From Aurelia coerulea (Eukaryota > Cnidaria > Scyphozoa > Semaeostomeae > Ulmaridae), in contig CM076961.1 in NCBI GenBank assembly GCA_039566865.1, positions 12,609,501-12,673,500 of the forward strand: a stretch of DNA of 64,000 bases. The letters run 5' to 3'. The notes under the pieces were generated by a model. The model was not told the origin of the DNA. It was given only the letters and a program-made list of their open reading frames with translations, and did not search any database. A program made the translations under genes and the position numbers. Below are positions 33,571 through 44,427 of the stretch, one piece after another. The stretch's first letter is position 1; every line of letters begins with the position of its first letter.

Positions 33571-33652
33571 CAACCTCGTCCCCAGGACTTTTTGTCATAT
33601 TGGGACGGAGGTCTCCGTCCCAATATGACAATAGCCCCTGGGGACGAGGTTG
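33571..33652. mobile_element. 82 bp near-perfect hairpin (micro-MITE)
   Basis: CAACCTCGTCCCCAGG at the left and CCTGGGGACGAGGTTG at the right are exact inverted repeats; the inner arms TGTCATATTGGGACGGAG and CTCCGTCCCAATATGACA also pair, leaving almost no loop. Absent from the sister copy (34345 onward). Flanks CTCCAGAAC and CTACAGAAT suggest a 9 bp target duplication with two changes. Confidence 0.8.
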
Positions 33653-34758
33653 CTACAGAATGTTTCAATTGTTGTTATTCGCGCGAATCTAATTTTAGAC
33701 AAGCAGTCACCAAGATAACCTTTGTGCAGAGTCATTAATTCATGAAGACGTTTTGGTTCAATGTGGTCACGTGCCTTCCCCCAGGCAATGGCACCATTGT
33801 TTGCTGGGATTCTGTACCTTTCCTCTCAACCTCACCTGCGACGTTAGTATCTGTAGCTGTGTAGGAGCGTGGTCCTTCTAACTGCGGTGATACTGCGAAT
33901 GCTAGCCTCTGTGCAGGCCGCCGGTTACATCATCCTCTAAAGTTGACTTATTTGCATAATGAGTACTACCACTATCAATAAGTGGCTAATGATGCGTTCG
34001 TTCTAGAAAACGATTGTTTTAACATAATTAAGCTGCTAATGAAGTCAAGAACGTGCCAATTCTGGTTAAATTTGTTATTGTGTCAGGGTAAACATCTTGG
34101 TGATTTATCCATCTTATGGTGTCAAATCTGTCTAACATGAAATAAGCCGACGTCAAATTTTGCTATAGGATCGCGGGAAACTTCTGTCTTGTATGCGCTT
34201 TCTGTGCGCTTTCTTTATTTCAGTGCCAATTAGCAGAGATAAAACGTTAATCAATCGCTATAACGAGCGTGACTGACTTTCTTTCTTTCTGACTGACATC
34301 GAAGCCCCTTCTTAGATTACAAAGGACTTTGTAATAAAAAAAAAATTAGATGTCATGTTAGATTTCTGATAATACAAAATTGATTATGTTTATGCAGAAC
34401 CCTGCAGAACGTTTCTATTTGCGGGCATCTAGTTTGAGACAAGTATTCACGAAAATCATATGCATGAAGATGTTTTGGTTCAGTGTGATCACGTGCCTTC
34501 CCCCAGTTAATGGGGCCATTGTTTGCCGGGATCCTGCACCTTTCCTCTCAACTTCACCTGCGACGTTTGCATCCGTAGCTGTGTAGGAGGATGGTCCTTC
34601 TACCTTCGGTGATGCTGCGAATGCTAGCCTCCGTGCAGGCCGCCGGTTACATCATCATCTAAACTTGACTTATTTGCATAATGAATACTATCAATAAGTG
34701 GCTAATGATGCGTTCGTTCTAGAAAACGATTGCTTTAACATAATTAAGCTGCTAATGA

Positions 34759-34760
<2 letters not shown>

Positions 34761-34792
<32 letters not shown>

Positions 34793-35013
34793 TTCCATTA
34801 AAAGCTTACCAAACGAATTACTAACTACACTACTTACAATATACTATACCCTACTACTAAAACAATACCATTAGGAGCGAAAAACAATGACTACCTTATG
34901 GCAACATAAAACAGAAAAAACGAACATAGCACACTACGTAACAACTAGAGGAAGAAGAAAGAGAAAAAAAAAATAGCGCTTACTAAAAGAGGGATGGTGG
35001 TTGTATGATTTAG
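34761..35013 (-). mobile_element. 5'-truncated LINE tail with 10 bp target duplication
   Basis: Starts on the plus strand with about 29 T (the poly-A tail of a minus-strand insert) and matches the LINE-D-family 3' UTR. GCTAATGAAG is duplicated exactly at 34751-34760 and 35014-35023, and the sister copy near 34030 is uninterrupted. Only about 225 bp of the LINE 3' end was copied. Confidence 0.92.
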
Positions 35014-35255
35014 GCTAATGAAGTCATGAACGTGCCAATTCTGGGTAAATTTGTTGTTGTGCTAGGGTAAACATCATGGTGATTTATCCATCTTATGGTG
35101 TCAAATCTGTCTAACATGAAATAAGCCGACGTCAAATTTTGCTGTAGGATCGCGGGAAACTTCTGTCTTGTATGCGCTTTCTGTGCGCTTTCTTTATTCC
35201 AGTGCCAATTAGCAGAGATAAAACGTTAATCAATTGCTTTAACGAGCGTGACGGA

Positions 35256-35290
<35 letters not shown>

Positions 35291-35718
35291 GACTTTCTTT
35301 CTGACTGACCTGGAGCCCACTCTTAGATTACAAAGTTGGACTTTGTAATCAATGAGAGATGGGGCAATTCTAAATTGTGCTGAACAGGATTTCTCCAAGC
35401 ATCCATAACCTTGATTCAATGTATAGAAAGCTAGTTGATCGAAAGTGATTTTCAAATTCCATTTGATTTGCTTTGACTAAACGAAATTCTACTTTCACTA
35501 AATATGCAATTTAGGGGCGTCTGGTTTCAGCTTTCGCGCAAACTTGAATTTCGAACGCTCGTAATTCCGTGAATGTTTAGCCGATTTGCTAGTTTCTAGT
35601 GTCTAAAATTAATTTAAAATCTCAGCAATATGGTATTCTTACCATTGAGCCCATTCATTATTTCATAATTTTTTAATATTTAATCAAACGTCGAACAATT
35701 TTTATGGCACACCGTGTA

Positions 35719-37992
35719 TTCTATACTCCTGCAAATTATTCACCCAGTATCCATACACCAAACTTGGGATACATCACATAGATTAATATCGTAGGTATTT
35801 TTCATCTTAGTCTACGAACGCGTTATAGTATATATACAGCTTTTAGCTGCTGTTGTTATGTTAGTTGGTATCAATAAGAAGATTGTATTTACATATAATT
35901 AATACCACATTCACATTCACATTGACACATCTAAACCAGCTTTTATCTACTCCAGGTTACATTTCAGCCAATCAAATGCATTAGGTTTGTTAGAATGACC
36001 TATTACAAGGTCCCTTTCGATAACCTGGTTTAGTTTAAGCTGTTTTAGCTTGCATTGTGAATGGGGTATACGCTAAAATGTGTATCCAACGTAAAATAAA
36101 ATTATTGAAAAAAAATCCCTTGTATCTGTCTGGATCCGCCCCTCTAATCTGTGACGTGGTGCTGGATGATGGTTAAAACTAAGAACACGATACTGCTACA
36201 GTACCTAAAGTGCCATCACCATTTCGATATCAAAATTGTAAGTATATGAGCAAGAAGACTTCCTCCACTGCAATAAACCTATATTGTCCATACCCTAAGG
36301 CAGTCGTGCCTTCTTGTAGATGATAAGATAACCTAGTAATTAGGGTATTCGCCGCATCTGAGTTCCTGCTAGACATATGATCTGGAGTCCCTTGTTTGCC
36401 TGTGCTCTTTGACTTGAATTTCTTGCGCGCGCTTTCCCATCACCAACAACAACAGCAACGACGGCAGCAACTGTATATAAAATCAGTGTGTTGACAGGGA
36501 GGCGCTTGAAATGGCAGAACAGAGTTTGCAGAAAAGAGTCAACTGGAAAGCTTTTCGTACACAAAAGGGCATCAATTAACTACCTGTTTTATTTTCGAGG
36601 AAGGATTTCTTGAGGTTTGACAGTAAAGCCAACCCATTTTTACCAAAGAGACCCAAGGGGGTCACCAGGCTTATTCAGGATAGGGGTCCTTAGGGTGTGG
36701 TACACAGCATCAACCCAAAATAATCATTCCTGGCAGGAAAATAGTTCCCGAAAAATAAATCTGCGAAAAAGTGCCGTAACTGATTGGATTTCTCATAATT
36801 TATTTGGAAATTTCAATATTTTGATTTCAGTAATGTTACTTGATCTTACTTTTGTTTGTAAATGATGTTTTATCTATTTTGATTTTACTTTCTCCCATAT
36901 TTGAGACCCAAAAATACATTGCAGGAAACTTATTGTTTCTCTATGTAAATTTTTCCCTGTTAAACCTACAATCCCCCCTGCCCCCCTGAACAATGTTGGT
37001 CTGAAGCATTGATCACCAAATATGAAGAAAATGTCTTTGGCTGCGTTTTTGTGCCCGTGAGAAATGCGTAATCGCACAAGGGACCAACATTGTAGGGGGG
37101 AAGAGGGGAGAGCTGAGCAAAAATGTGCGATTTTTTTCAAGAGTTTTGGCAAGGATTGCAGGTTTTCTTTGGGTTTTCTGTGTTGAAAGAGAGGCTTTCA
37201 TAAACGAGGTTAACCTTGAGAAGATATTTCGGAAAAGGAAGGGCCTTGATACCAGCCTCGATCGTCGAATCCGAGGATGCTTGCGGTGACCCGCTGACGA
37301 ATGGATGAATAAGTATGTGGACAGAAATACCACAATCTTTAACTTAAAGTTATGATTGTGAACAAAGATAAACATGAATATCAACACTAGCACGATGCTT
37401 AACTTGTTTGTGTCTTGTCAGTGCAAAATATAATAGTGTGCATTAAAACATGTTCTGCTGACTGCATTGGTGTTCCTAACTCTGCAATGTGGATACGTCG
37501 TGCTGGAATGGAAAATGAAAATCAAAATAGCCTTGTGTTCGCGTGAATATTCTAGGTAGCCTTTAAGAGCGGCGCCATGGTTGTCGGCGGATAGTCGATG
37601 TGAGTCATGCCCCTTAGTAGACCAAATGCCTCTACAGTATTCGTATTTCTCCATATAAGTATAGCAGCAGTATTGCTTGTTTGAATTCCCTGCAGAAAAC
37701 AAATGAATTGGTGGTATTGACTTCAAGGGTGTATTGACTTGAAGAAGAAGACAGATTTGAAAAATTAATTTGGAATGGTTTTTAACTCACCGTCAGGTCA
37801 CTCATGTATTTGCTGTACGAAATGAGTCAATTTTGAACATTCTCCAATCATATTACATATGAACATAGCAATTGATATGATGATATTTTAGATTTAATAC
37901 CTTTATATCTCATGTACACTTTGAGGTCAGTCTGACTTGAATTTGTTCCTCTCTATTCCTAAGGACAGGATAAATTCATTAGTTTTTGGGAA
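35719..37992. other. No recognisable gene or element
   Basis: AT-rich unique-looking sequence. Small items only: CACATT-type short repeats near 35910-35930, GGATCCGCCCCTC near 36130 (resembling the hAT-like end at 7394), CAACAACAACAG-type microsatellite near 36445, and G- and C-runs near 36977 and 37095. Open frames here show no family features. Confidence 0.4.
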
Positions 37993-38074
37993 ATGGCAGC
38001 AAATATTTCGAGGAAGCATTCAATCATCGTCGTCATTGATTTGTTCCTGCATACTTTGTCTGCATATTCTAATG
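37993..38074 (+). CDS. Candidate signal-peptide first exon
   Basis: ATG in an AAATGG context opens MAANISRKHSIIVVIDLFLH followed by TLSAYSNG, then a strong donor (AATG|GTACGT). The peptide has a basic n-region, a hydrophobic h-region (IIVVIDLFL) and small residues at a plausible cleavage site (SAYS). The exon ends in phase 1, the usual phase after signal-peptide exons of extracellular proteins. No downstream exon was found before the transposon at 38423. It could be chance. Confidence 0.33.
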
Positions 38075-39304
38075 GTACGTCGGGTTGAAAGATAAGTTTT
38101 CATACTTTGTATCAGCTGTTCAACTAAAGAACAATTTCGTACGTGGATGTATTCGCTCTGTTAGAAAAAAGAACAGGGTTTCTAGTTCATAAGATAAAAT
38201 CATACCTAGTGACATAAAAAGGCTTCCCCAGCTGGATCCCTAAAGTTATGCACTTCTGGCATGTACTCGCAGTTTTGCCACCAGGTGGAAACTAATAAAT
38301 GGTGCTCAGCAATTGATTGACAAATCCTGTCTGGTTATTAAAAAGTCTTACGCAGGAGACTTTGCCAAAGCTATTGCCACACCCTTTTGCCACACCCTTT
38401 CGGACCAAACAACTGCAATTTAGGGTAAGACGGGGTAAAGTGAACTACGGGGTAAAGTGAACTACTCAGAACATTCGCGCTTCTCTCTAAAAGTAAACAT
38501 GCAATGATAAAACATGATTTATGTCCAATGCTTTGTTATATGTGCTCACAGAAAATAAAAACATTTTTGCATCTTTACCCGAGGCAGTAAAAACAACCTC
38601 GGGAAATTATGGTTGTTAGGTTTGGGCTCCTATCTTTGGTCATAATTTTTGACCCCAAGACGAAATTCATTTATATATTGATCGATTAGAAGCACATACC
38701 ATGTGTTTACTTTTTCCAAAAGGAAAGGGCCAAGAAAGACTTTTTTGTACGCTAACATAATATTTCAAAAGATCTATTGTCCAGTCGATATTTTGCTTCG
38801 ACCGGGGTAAAGTGAACTATCCATGATTTTTTATTTTCTCATGTGAACATGAAGTCAGATGAAGAAGACCTTTTTAATCTCATTTGGTTCATAATTCTGC
38901 CTTCAGAAAATCATGATTTGCAGAATAATTTTTCGCTCTAATGACACACAGACACAGAAATATATTCTGATACCAGCTCCCTGAAAAACCTCCAAAAATC
39001 TGACAGCCGAAGTTTGACCTTCATTCAAAAATGCGGTTACTGATTCAAGAATTTTGTTGGGATTTGATGAAGCAAGTATACCTATCGACATGGAAAGGAT
39101 GAACATAGAAATAGAAGGACTAGAATGCGTGGTAGGTCACGTGATGCGTAACAACCATGGGGAACCAAAATGGTAGCACCACGTTGGCAAAAAGCCGCGG
39201 GAAATCCAAGCTAACAGTGGATCGCAGTGAACTCTCCGAATTCCTCGACAAGTTATTGGGAATTTCTAGCTTTATTTTCAGAGATCGTCGAATTAGTTTG
39301 AAAA

Positions 39305-39396
39305 ATGGCTGTCTCTTTCACTGAATTTGGCTGCAAAAAGCGTTGGATTCCGGAGAAAGAGCTGCGTCCTGGCCAGAAAAACATTTCGTTTCAGCA
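39305..39396 (+). CDS. Candidate first exon inside the 3.4 kb element
   Basis: ATG in an AAAAATGGCT context opens MAVSFTEFGCKKRWIPEKEL then RPGQKNISFQQ, ending at a consensus donor (CA|GTAAGT), phase 2. The upstream 100 bp is CpG-containing and less AT-rich than the surroundings, like a short promoter. I do not recognise the protein. It may be a transposon gene, a captured host gene, or a host gene disrupted by flanking repeats. Confidence 0.33.
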
Positions 39397-40874
39397 GTAA
39401 GTACTAGACTAGGCCTAGGCCCGTTTCGTGGATGGAGCGAGGATCACAGTCCTTTAGTAAGAGATAACGACGTCTTATTCTGAAACCGTAGTTCTAGAAT
39501 TTGCATTATTTTAAGATTTCAATATCTGTCAAAGGAGTCACAGTGGCCAAAGTCGGGCCAAAATGAAAGCCTGATTTTTAGGCCCATGAACATAACAAAT
39601 CAAAAGCATTTGAAGAAACTAACTGTTGTGGTCCAAATCCAATCTCTTTTTAAATTTTGCTTTCAACTTTCTTTACGAGTTTCTCCAATATTTACCTCTT
39701 GAAATGTAAACTTAATCCTATTTTGTTGAAAAGGTACAAAGTACCTATGAAGATCTCAAAACAACTATCACACCCAAGCAGCATGATTTCAACCATAGAC
39801 AACACACAATTTTCTTATATTAGAAGAAACCTGGATCAGCTCATAGTGCTAAAAGTTTCATAAATATCCCACATGAAAATTTCTGGATCTTAGTGTGAAA
39901 ATTTTCTTAATTTGTTTCTTAATTTTAGCTGCATGAATTGTGATATAAAGTTTTCACCACTGCCACTAATTTTTTCCTTGACATACAGCATGATGTTCAG
40001 CAAGGAAAAGAGCTGTAGTGTGCTCAATGAAGACATAACTTTCGTGAATATTACTCAAAAATAAAGGGTCAACAACAGTGTTATCAAGATATTCTTGAAT
40101 GTTGCTTTTAAAAGTTTCCTAGTGCCTCTCAAACACTTTTCTGGGGTTTCTTAAATTTTTGGCTATCCTAAGACTAGTTTACTGCATGGTGCAAACATTT
40201 TCGTGTGAACTAGGAAAATTGAGGCTGCAAATCACAAAACGATGTTAGCATTTTCAATCCAGGTAGCATGGTTTCTCAACCTTTAAAAAGTGAGCATACC
40301 GTTTCTTAGGTTCCTTATAAAAAATTAGTGTGGTCCCAGTAAAGACACTTTTCTGTATTCTCCCAGGGCAGATTATCATTGCTAACTGATGGAGTTATTG
40401 ATACTGAAGTTTGTTTTGGCCAAACCCTTACAGTTTCAAATCTTCTCTGAGATCATAGAGAAATTTCCATGAAAAACCTCAGGCCCACAGAGTAAACAAG
40501 GCAAAAGTTTTGTACACTTTTCACTCTTTCCAGGGATTTAAATATTATTAAGCAGATTTCCAAGATAAACGAAACTTAAGATTCAAAATTACAGACACAT
40601 TTCAAAACTACTGTTATTTCAACTTTCAATATTTCACTGATTTAACTCTGCTATAAAAGATCTATATGTAAAAGCTAAATTACAGTGCATCACAACAAGT
40701 TGCATTAAGGAACATAACAACAAATTTGTGAGAACCATTTCCTCCCTTTGATTACAGCTGACCTCCTTCTATGCCAAAGTTTGATTCTCTAGTTAAAAAT
40801 ATTCACAAAAAGATGCTGTCTACTATGTATCTAGTGTCCAGAACATCTTTAAGAAACCAAGTCCAAAGATATAG

Positions 40875-41030
40875 GCCACTCTCAAAAGGTTGTCTAATCC
40901 TGCTCCTCCTGAAACTTCTCCTGCCTTGGATCCAGAACATGTAAAATTGGACCACTCATTTGCATCAAAGATTTTACCTAAAAAAAGAAAGAAAATTATA
41001 AGGAAAAGCTCAAGAAAACATTACAAATAG
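40875..41030 (+). CDS. Candidate terminal exon with a basic nuclear-localisation-like tail
   Basis: After ATAG, an open frame of 51 residues runs to TAG: ATLKRLSNPAPPETSPALDP, then EHVKLDHSFASKIL, then PKKRKKIIRKSSRKHYK. PKKRKK is a classical monopartite nuclear-localisation motif. It lies on the same strand as the exon at 39305 and could be its last exon, but the acceptor lacks a strong pyrimidine tract and linking exons were not found. Confidence 0.22.
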   Translation, partial: ATLKRLSNPAPPETSPALDPEHVKLDHSFASKILPKKRKKIIRKSSRKHYK

Positions 41031-42633
41031 GTATACTTAGGCTCAAAAACCTTAAGGAGGGGAAATTATCCCAAGTTTCATTTTACAGTTGAAAAAATGA
41101 ATTAATTCTCAGCAGAAAAAGACAAATTACTTGCAGATAACTATGCCCAAATTGCTACAGCACACTTTAGGAATGGGGTGAAGAATTGCAATAAATTGTC
41201 TTAAAATGTACTCTGAGGAAATGAAGAAATTTGCCATTTTCCCTTCATTTTTATAGCCCAAGGGCATATAAATTTGCCAGGAAGTCCCTGAATTTGCCCC
41301 GTACAGCAACAATTAGATCTTGGTCTGCAAATATTTAATGTGAGCAAGGAAAAAGAAATCACTACGGACCAAGAAGATTGTTTATTGGTGCTAGATGACA
41401 TGTTAATTAAAGAGCAACACCCAATGTAACAAAAAATAACCAAATTTGTTGGAAATGCTGACTATCCCATTCTTAAAGCTGAAGCCCACGACGCAGTTGC
41501 CACCAGCACTTTTCTGTCTTACTTCCAAAAACCAGCAAAACCATGGTATGTTCCTCTTGCACACAGCTAGAAAAATAGTGAGGGGACTTTCTAAAACCAT
41601 TGATTTATGAAAACATATCCTGTTTCCCAGGGAAAGGGCACAGGTTTGTGCAGTCTTATTGAGGTTGCCTCAAACATATATCAGATCTTGTTGCAAGTAA
41701 ATCAAAATAAAAGTGCATCCAGTGGCAACTTCATCACTAAACTAAAGTTAGAGTTACAGCCCTTCACCTTTCATCCTCATCTTGATTGCCGTTGCGTTTT
41801 TGATGCTTCAAATTGACAGAATTGTTTACTTAGATTATTACTGGAGGGTAATTTGAAAATTGTCGAGTTTATCAAATTAAAACTTTCGATTGTTGTTGCC
41901 ACTGACAAACCACGAAACCACGAATGTTGGTAGATTAAGCATGTATGTAGGGCCTAAAGTTTGTTGATAGGTCTATAGCCTTACAACGCAAAAGTTTCGT
42001 CAATTCTCTCTTTTCGTTGATGCTTAAACTTTATTCTAAAGATATAAATGATCAGAGATGAAATGTAGATTGCAATGAAAACACATTTCATATGTTAAAA
42101 ACATAAATATTGGCAGGTATGTTGCATTTAAAGCACGTCAATTAACTTCCAGTGGGCTGATCTGACAAACTTCGGCCTAAGTTGCTACGATCTAAGGTCG
42201 ATATCAATGACTAAAACGACTAAAAGTGGCTCATAATTGATCAAAATGAAATGCCTGTGGCACTACTTACTTTAAAGTGACTCGTTCTCGATATTTTGTT
42301 GCCTTTCTGCAAGCCAGCAGCACCAAAACAGAAGAGCGGTGTAGGTCCTCGCACTGCGGGTCCTAGGTCCTCGCACTGTGGGTCCTTTGTTTATCCAAAT
42401 TTTTTGCCAACGTGGTGCTACCATCTTTGCTCTCCATGCGTATTACGCACCAAACAAAAGCGAAACAATAGACCACGCATTCTAGTCCTTTTATTTCTAT
42501 GAGGGTGAATGGCCATCACGGTGAAATTAGAATATTGATTAATTTTTATATAAAGTGTACCGTTGAAGAGGGCCTAACCATTCGAAGAAAACAGGCATCA
42601 ATTTGATCTTTTTGCGCTTTTTATTCTTTATTT

Positions 42634-42678
42634 CAGTGCTGACTAGTTTCGCCCACTAGGGCATCTTCAGAGCAACTG
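42634..42678 (-). ncRNA. Type I hammerhead ribozyme motif, copy 1
   Basis: Minus-strand order: stem I strand CAGTTGCT, core CTGAAGA, stem II TGCCC-TAGT-GGGC, core GAAA, short helix III AC-TA-GT, cleavage site after GTC, closing stem I strand AGCACTG. Stem I pairs over 7 bp with one bulged T. Helix III is only 2 bp with a 2 nt loop, but ACTAGT is self-complementary, so a dimer could form it, as proposed for minimal hammerheads. An extra T after CTGAAGA is a mild deviation. Confidence 0.7.
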
Positions 42679-42958
42679 ATTTATTCAGAGTATCTACCTC
42701 TATTTATAGTGTATTGTCTGTCCATATAAGGTTAATTAATTTACAAGAATAATTTTGTCCTTATGAGGTAAAAATGTTCTTGTCGTATGTTGTTGTTGTT
42801 GTTAGCCTCGTTCTCGTTGTTTTCATTTGAGTCGTTGTTGTCGTAGGGGTCGGTTCTCGTATCATGGTGTTGTATTTTTGTGCTATGTCGCTTGACGTCA
42901 GATTGTCTTTCGTCCATCGTTCTACGAGCTTCGCTTTTCCAATTTCATTTTCGGTCCT

Positions 42959-43324
42959 TCATTGCAAGTGGTTGATTCCGTGAATCTTAAGCCACCCCGG
43001 GTGTACCTTTACCCTGTTCGTTCTGTTCTGTTCGGTTCTTTTCAATGGCGTTGTTCGCAATGCGATGTTTTCATTTTGAAGTGTTGTTGTTATGATGTTT
43101 CTTGTCCTATGACGTCGGTTGTGTGTCTTCATAGTCTTGCTGTTGTTGTTGTTGTTATGTGGTTTCTTGCCGTTTTGTAGTGTGTCATTCGTAGTCAGAT
43201 GTTTTCCCTGCGTTGTAAGGTCAGGTGTTGGTGAGTTGCAGTTGTTGTTGTTGTTGTTGTTGTTGTCGTACTTGTTGTAGTTGTATTCTTTTGAAGCGCT
43301 TCCTGAGTCTTTGTAGCGGGCCAT
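42959..43324 (-). CDS. Asn-rich short ORF within the hammerhead element
   Basis: 121-codon frame starting MARYKDSGSASKEY, with Asn runs encoded by a TTG microsatellite and a Thr/Arg-rich remainder ending HGINHLQ. About 60 further sense codons follow the stop in the same frame. I recognise no domain. It could be the N-terminus of a Penelope-like ORF1 remnant, or it may not be translated. Confidence 0.25.
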   Translation of the reverse strand: MARYKDSGSASKEYNYNKYDNNNNNNNNCNSPTPDLTTQGKHLTTNDTLQNGKKPHNNNNNSKTMKTHNRRHRTRNIITTTLQNENIALRTTPLKRTEQNRTNRVKVHPGWLKIHGINHLQ

Positions 43325-43436
43325 TCGCGTCTGCGTCCAGACTAAATATTATATAAAGTGTACCGTTGAAGAGGGCCTAACCATTCGAAGAAAACAGGCA
43401 TCAATTTGATCTTTTTGCGCTTTTTATTCTTTATTT

Positions 43437-43481
43437 CAGTGCTGACTAGTTTCGCCCACTAGGGCATCTTCAGAGCAACTG
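43437..43481 (-). ncRNA. Type I hammerhead ribozyme motif, copy 2
   Basis: Identical over the whole 45 nt to the motif at 42634-42678, 803 bp away in the same orientation: CTGAAGA, GCCC-TAGT-GGGC, GAAAC, TAGTC, and stem I AGCACTG/CAGTTGCT. On the minus strand this is the upstream copy. Cleavage at both would release a unit-length RNA of about 803 nt. Confidence 0.7.
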
Positions 43482-44427
43482 ATTAATAGATTTATATAGA
43501 TTTATAACTATTTTTGGTTTTATTTCTAGGCGCAGTTTTCAGGGCAAAGTGAACTACTTTGAAAATATTGTTTTTCTTTGTGGTAATTTGGTATTTATAT
43601 ACAGTATAGTATTTTCCAAGTATATTCCCATTATTCTTCATCGACTTGTATTCAGGTCTCGCAATTTGACTCGAATTTGTGACTTAGACAACAGTTTTTG
43701 GTTAATATTTGATCTGCACAGATCGTTCTCAACATAGGTCACAATTTAATTTTCTTTAATATCATTCTTGTGAAATTTTTGGGTTTGTTTCGTTTTGGCA
43801 TGCGAAGAACTCCTTAGAGTTTCAAAATAAATCATGTGTTCGGGTATTACCAGCATCATTTTGGTTTTATCGAACAATTGCTGAGTAGTTCACTTTACCC
43901 CGGTCTGGTGTAAAGTGAACTAGGCAGAGCGGTCGCCAAAGAAAGCTCTGTTGTGAGACAATGGAAAAGGATTTAAAAAGTATTTTTGCTGGATAAACTG
44001 ACCCAAAGACATAATGTCAAAACAACGTTAAAAAGTTTGCCCTCAGCTACAATCCCTTTAGGATATCCTTGAAAAACCTCCAAAATAGTTCACTTTACCC
44101 CGTTTTACCATACGCTGTTTTGTGCAGTGATGAAAAATCCTTAAATTAATGCCTGGCTGAAATGCCTTGATCTTCAAAACCAAGCATTATCAAAAGACTT
44201 TTGTATCATTGATATTGAGTAAGAAGACATTTCTCTGCAGTGCAATTTCCAAAAAGCTGTGACCTTTTATTTTAAGTTTAAGGTCATCGAGATGTGTACT
44301 CTAACTTGCATCGTCTGAGGATGACATGGTCATTAGCACATAACACTCCAGATGATTGAAATGGATGCCTGTTTTTTAAATATTTTGATGAGGTTAAGAA
44401 CTGATTGGCCGTATTAAAATTTCTATA

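Larger units (their letters stand above)
33508..35370. repeat. Two-copy tandem duplication inside the 2.9 kb element
   Basis: Copy 1 (about 33508-34344) and copy 2 (about 34345-35370) share long stretches, e.g. TTGACTTATTTGCATAATGA, GATGCGTTCGTTCTAGAAAA and TCCATCTTATGGTGTCAAAT. Copy 1 carries an extra 82 bp hairpin (33571-33652) and copy 2 an extra LINE tail (34761-35013); each serves as the empty-site control for the other. A CTTT microsatellite is expanded in copy 2 (35256-35290). Confidence 0.85.
32811..35716. mobile_element. 2.9 kb TA-flanked TIR element (CASGGTGTS termini), non-autonomous
   Basis: The left end CAGGGTGTCTCAGAAAAATT and the right end (reverse complement CACGGTGTGCCATAAAAATT) begin imperfect inverted repeats of about 210 bp that share CGACGTTTGATTAAAT and GCTGAAACCAGACGCCCCTA. 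TA flanks both ends (32809-32810, 35717-35718). Termini and TA duplication suggest a mariner-like element. No transposase is visible; the interior is a two-copy tandem duplication. Confidence 0.75.
39104..42501. mobile_element. 3.4 kb TIR element with imperfect 8 bp duplication, nested
   Basis: The left end CATAGAAATAGAAGGACTAG and the right end (reverse complement CATAGAAATAAAAGGACTAG) continue as inverted repeats of about 100 bp sharing ATGGTAGCACCACGTTGGCA. Flanks AGGATGAA (39096-39103) and AGGGTGAA (42502-42509) look like an 8 bp duplication with one substitution. No transposase was recognised; the interior has two exon-like segments. An 8 bp duplication would fit hAT or P-type elements. 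Confidence 0.55.
42544..43479 (-). mobile_element. Direct-repeat element bearing two hammerhead motifs (retrozyme- or PLE-like)
   Basis: Two direct repeats of about 135 bp (about 42546-42680 and 43349-43483) are almost identical and 803 bp apart. Each holds the same minus-strand hammerhead. TGATTAAT at 42536-42543 and 43480-43487 may be the target duplication. Between them is about 670 bp with a short Asn-rich frame and several GTT-type microsatellites. Two terminal hammerheads flanking a short non-autonomous unit is the hallmark layout of retrozymes and of Penelope-like pseudo-LTRs. There is no RT inside. Confidence 0.65.
38423..44109. mobile_element. 5.7 kb TIR element with repeated GGGGTAAAGTGAACTA motifs
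   Basis: The left end GGGTAAGACGGGGTAAAGTG and the right end (reverse complement GGTAAAACGGGGTAAAGTG) are inverted. The core GGGGTAAAGTGAACTA occurs twice at the left end (near 38433 and 38450), again at 38815, then near 43546 (one change), 43890 (inverted), 43908 (one change) and 44087 (inverted, terminal). Such subterminal repetition suggests transposase-binding sites. No clear target duplication was found. The interior contains an independent TIR element and the hammerhead element. Confidence 0.65.

Noticed and set aside
42546..43483. Interpretation of the 135 bp direct repeats as LTRs of an LTR retrotransposon
   Set aside because: No TG...CA ends, primer-binding site or polypurine tract, and the repeats contain hammerheads; a Penelope/retrozyme origin fits better.
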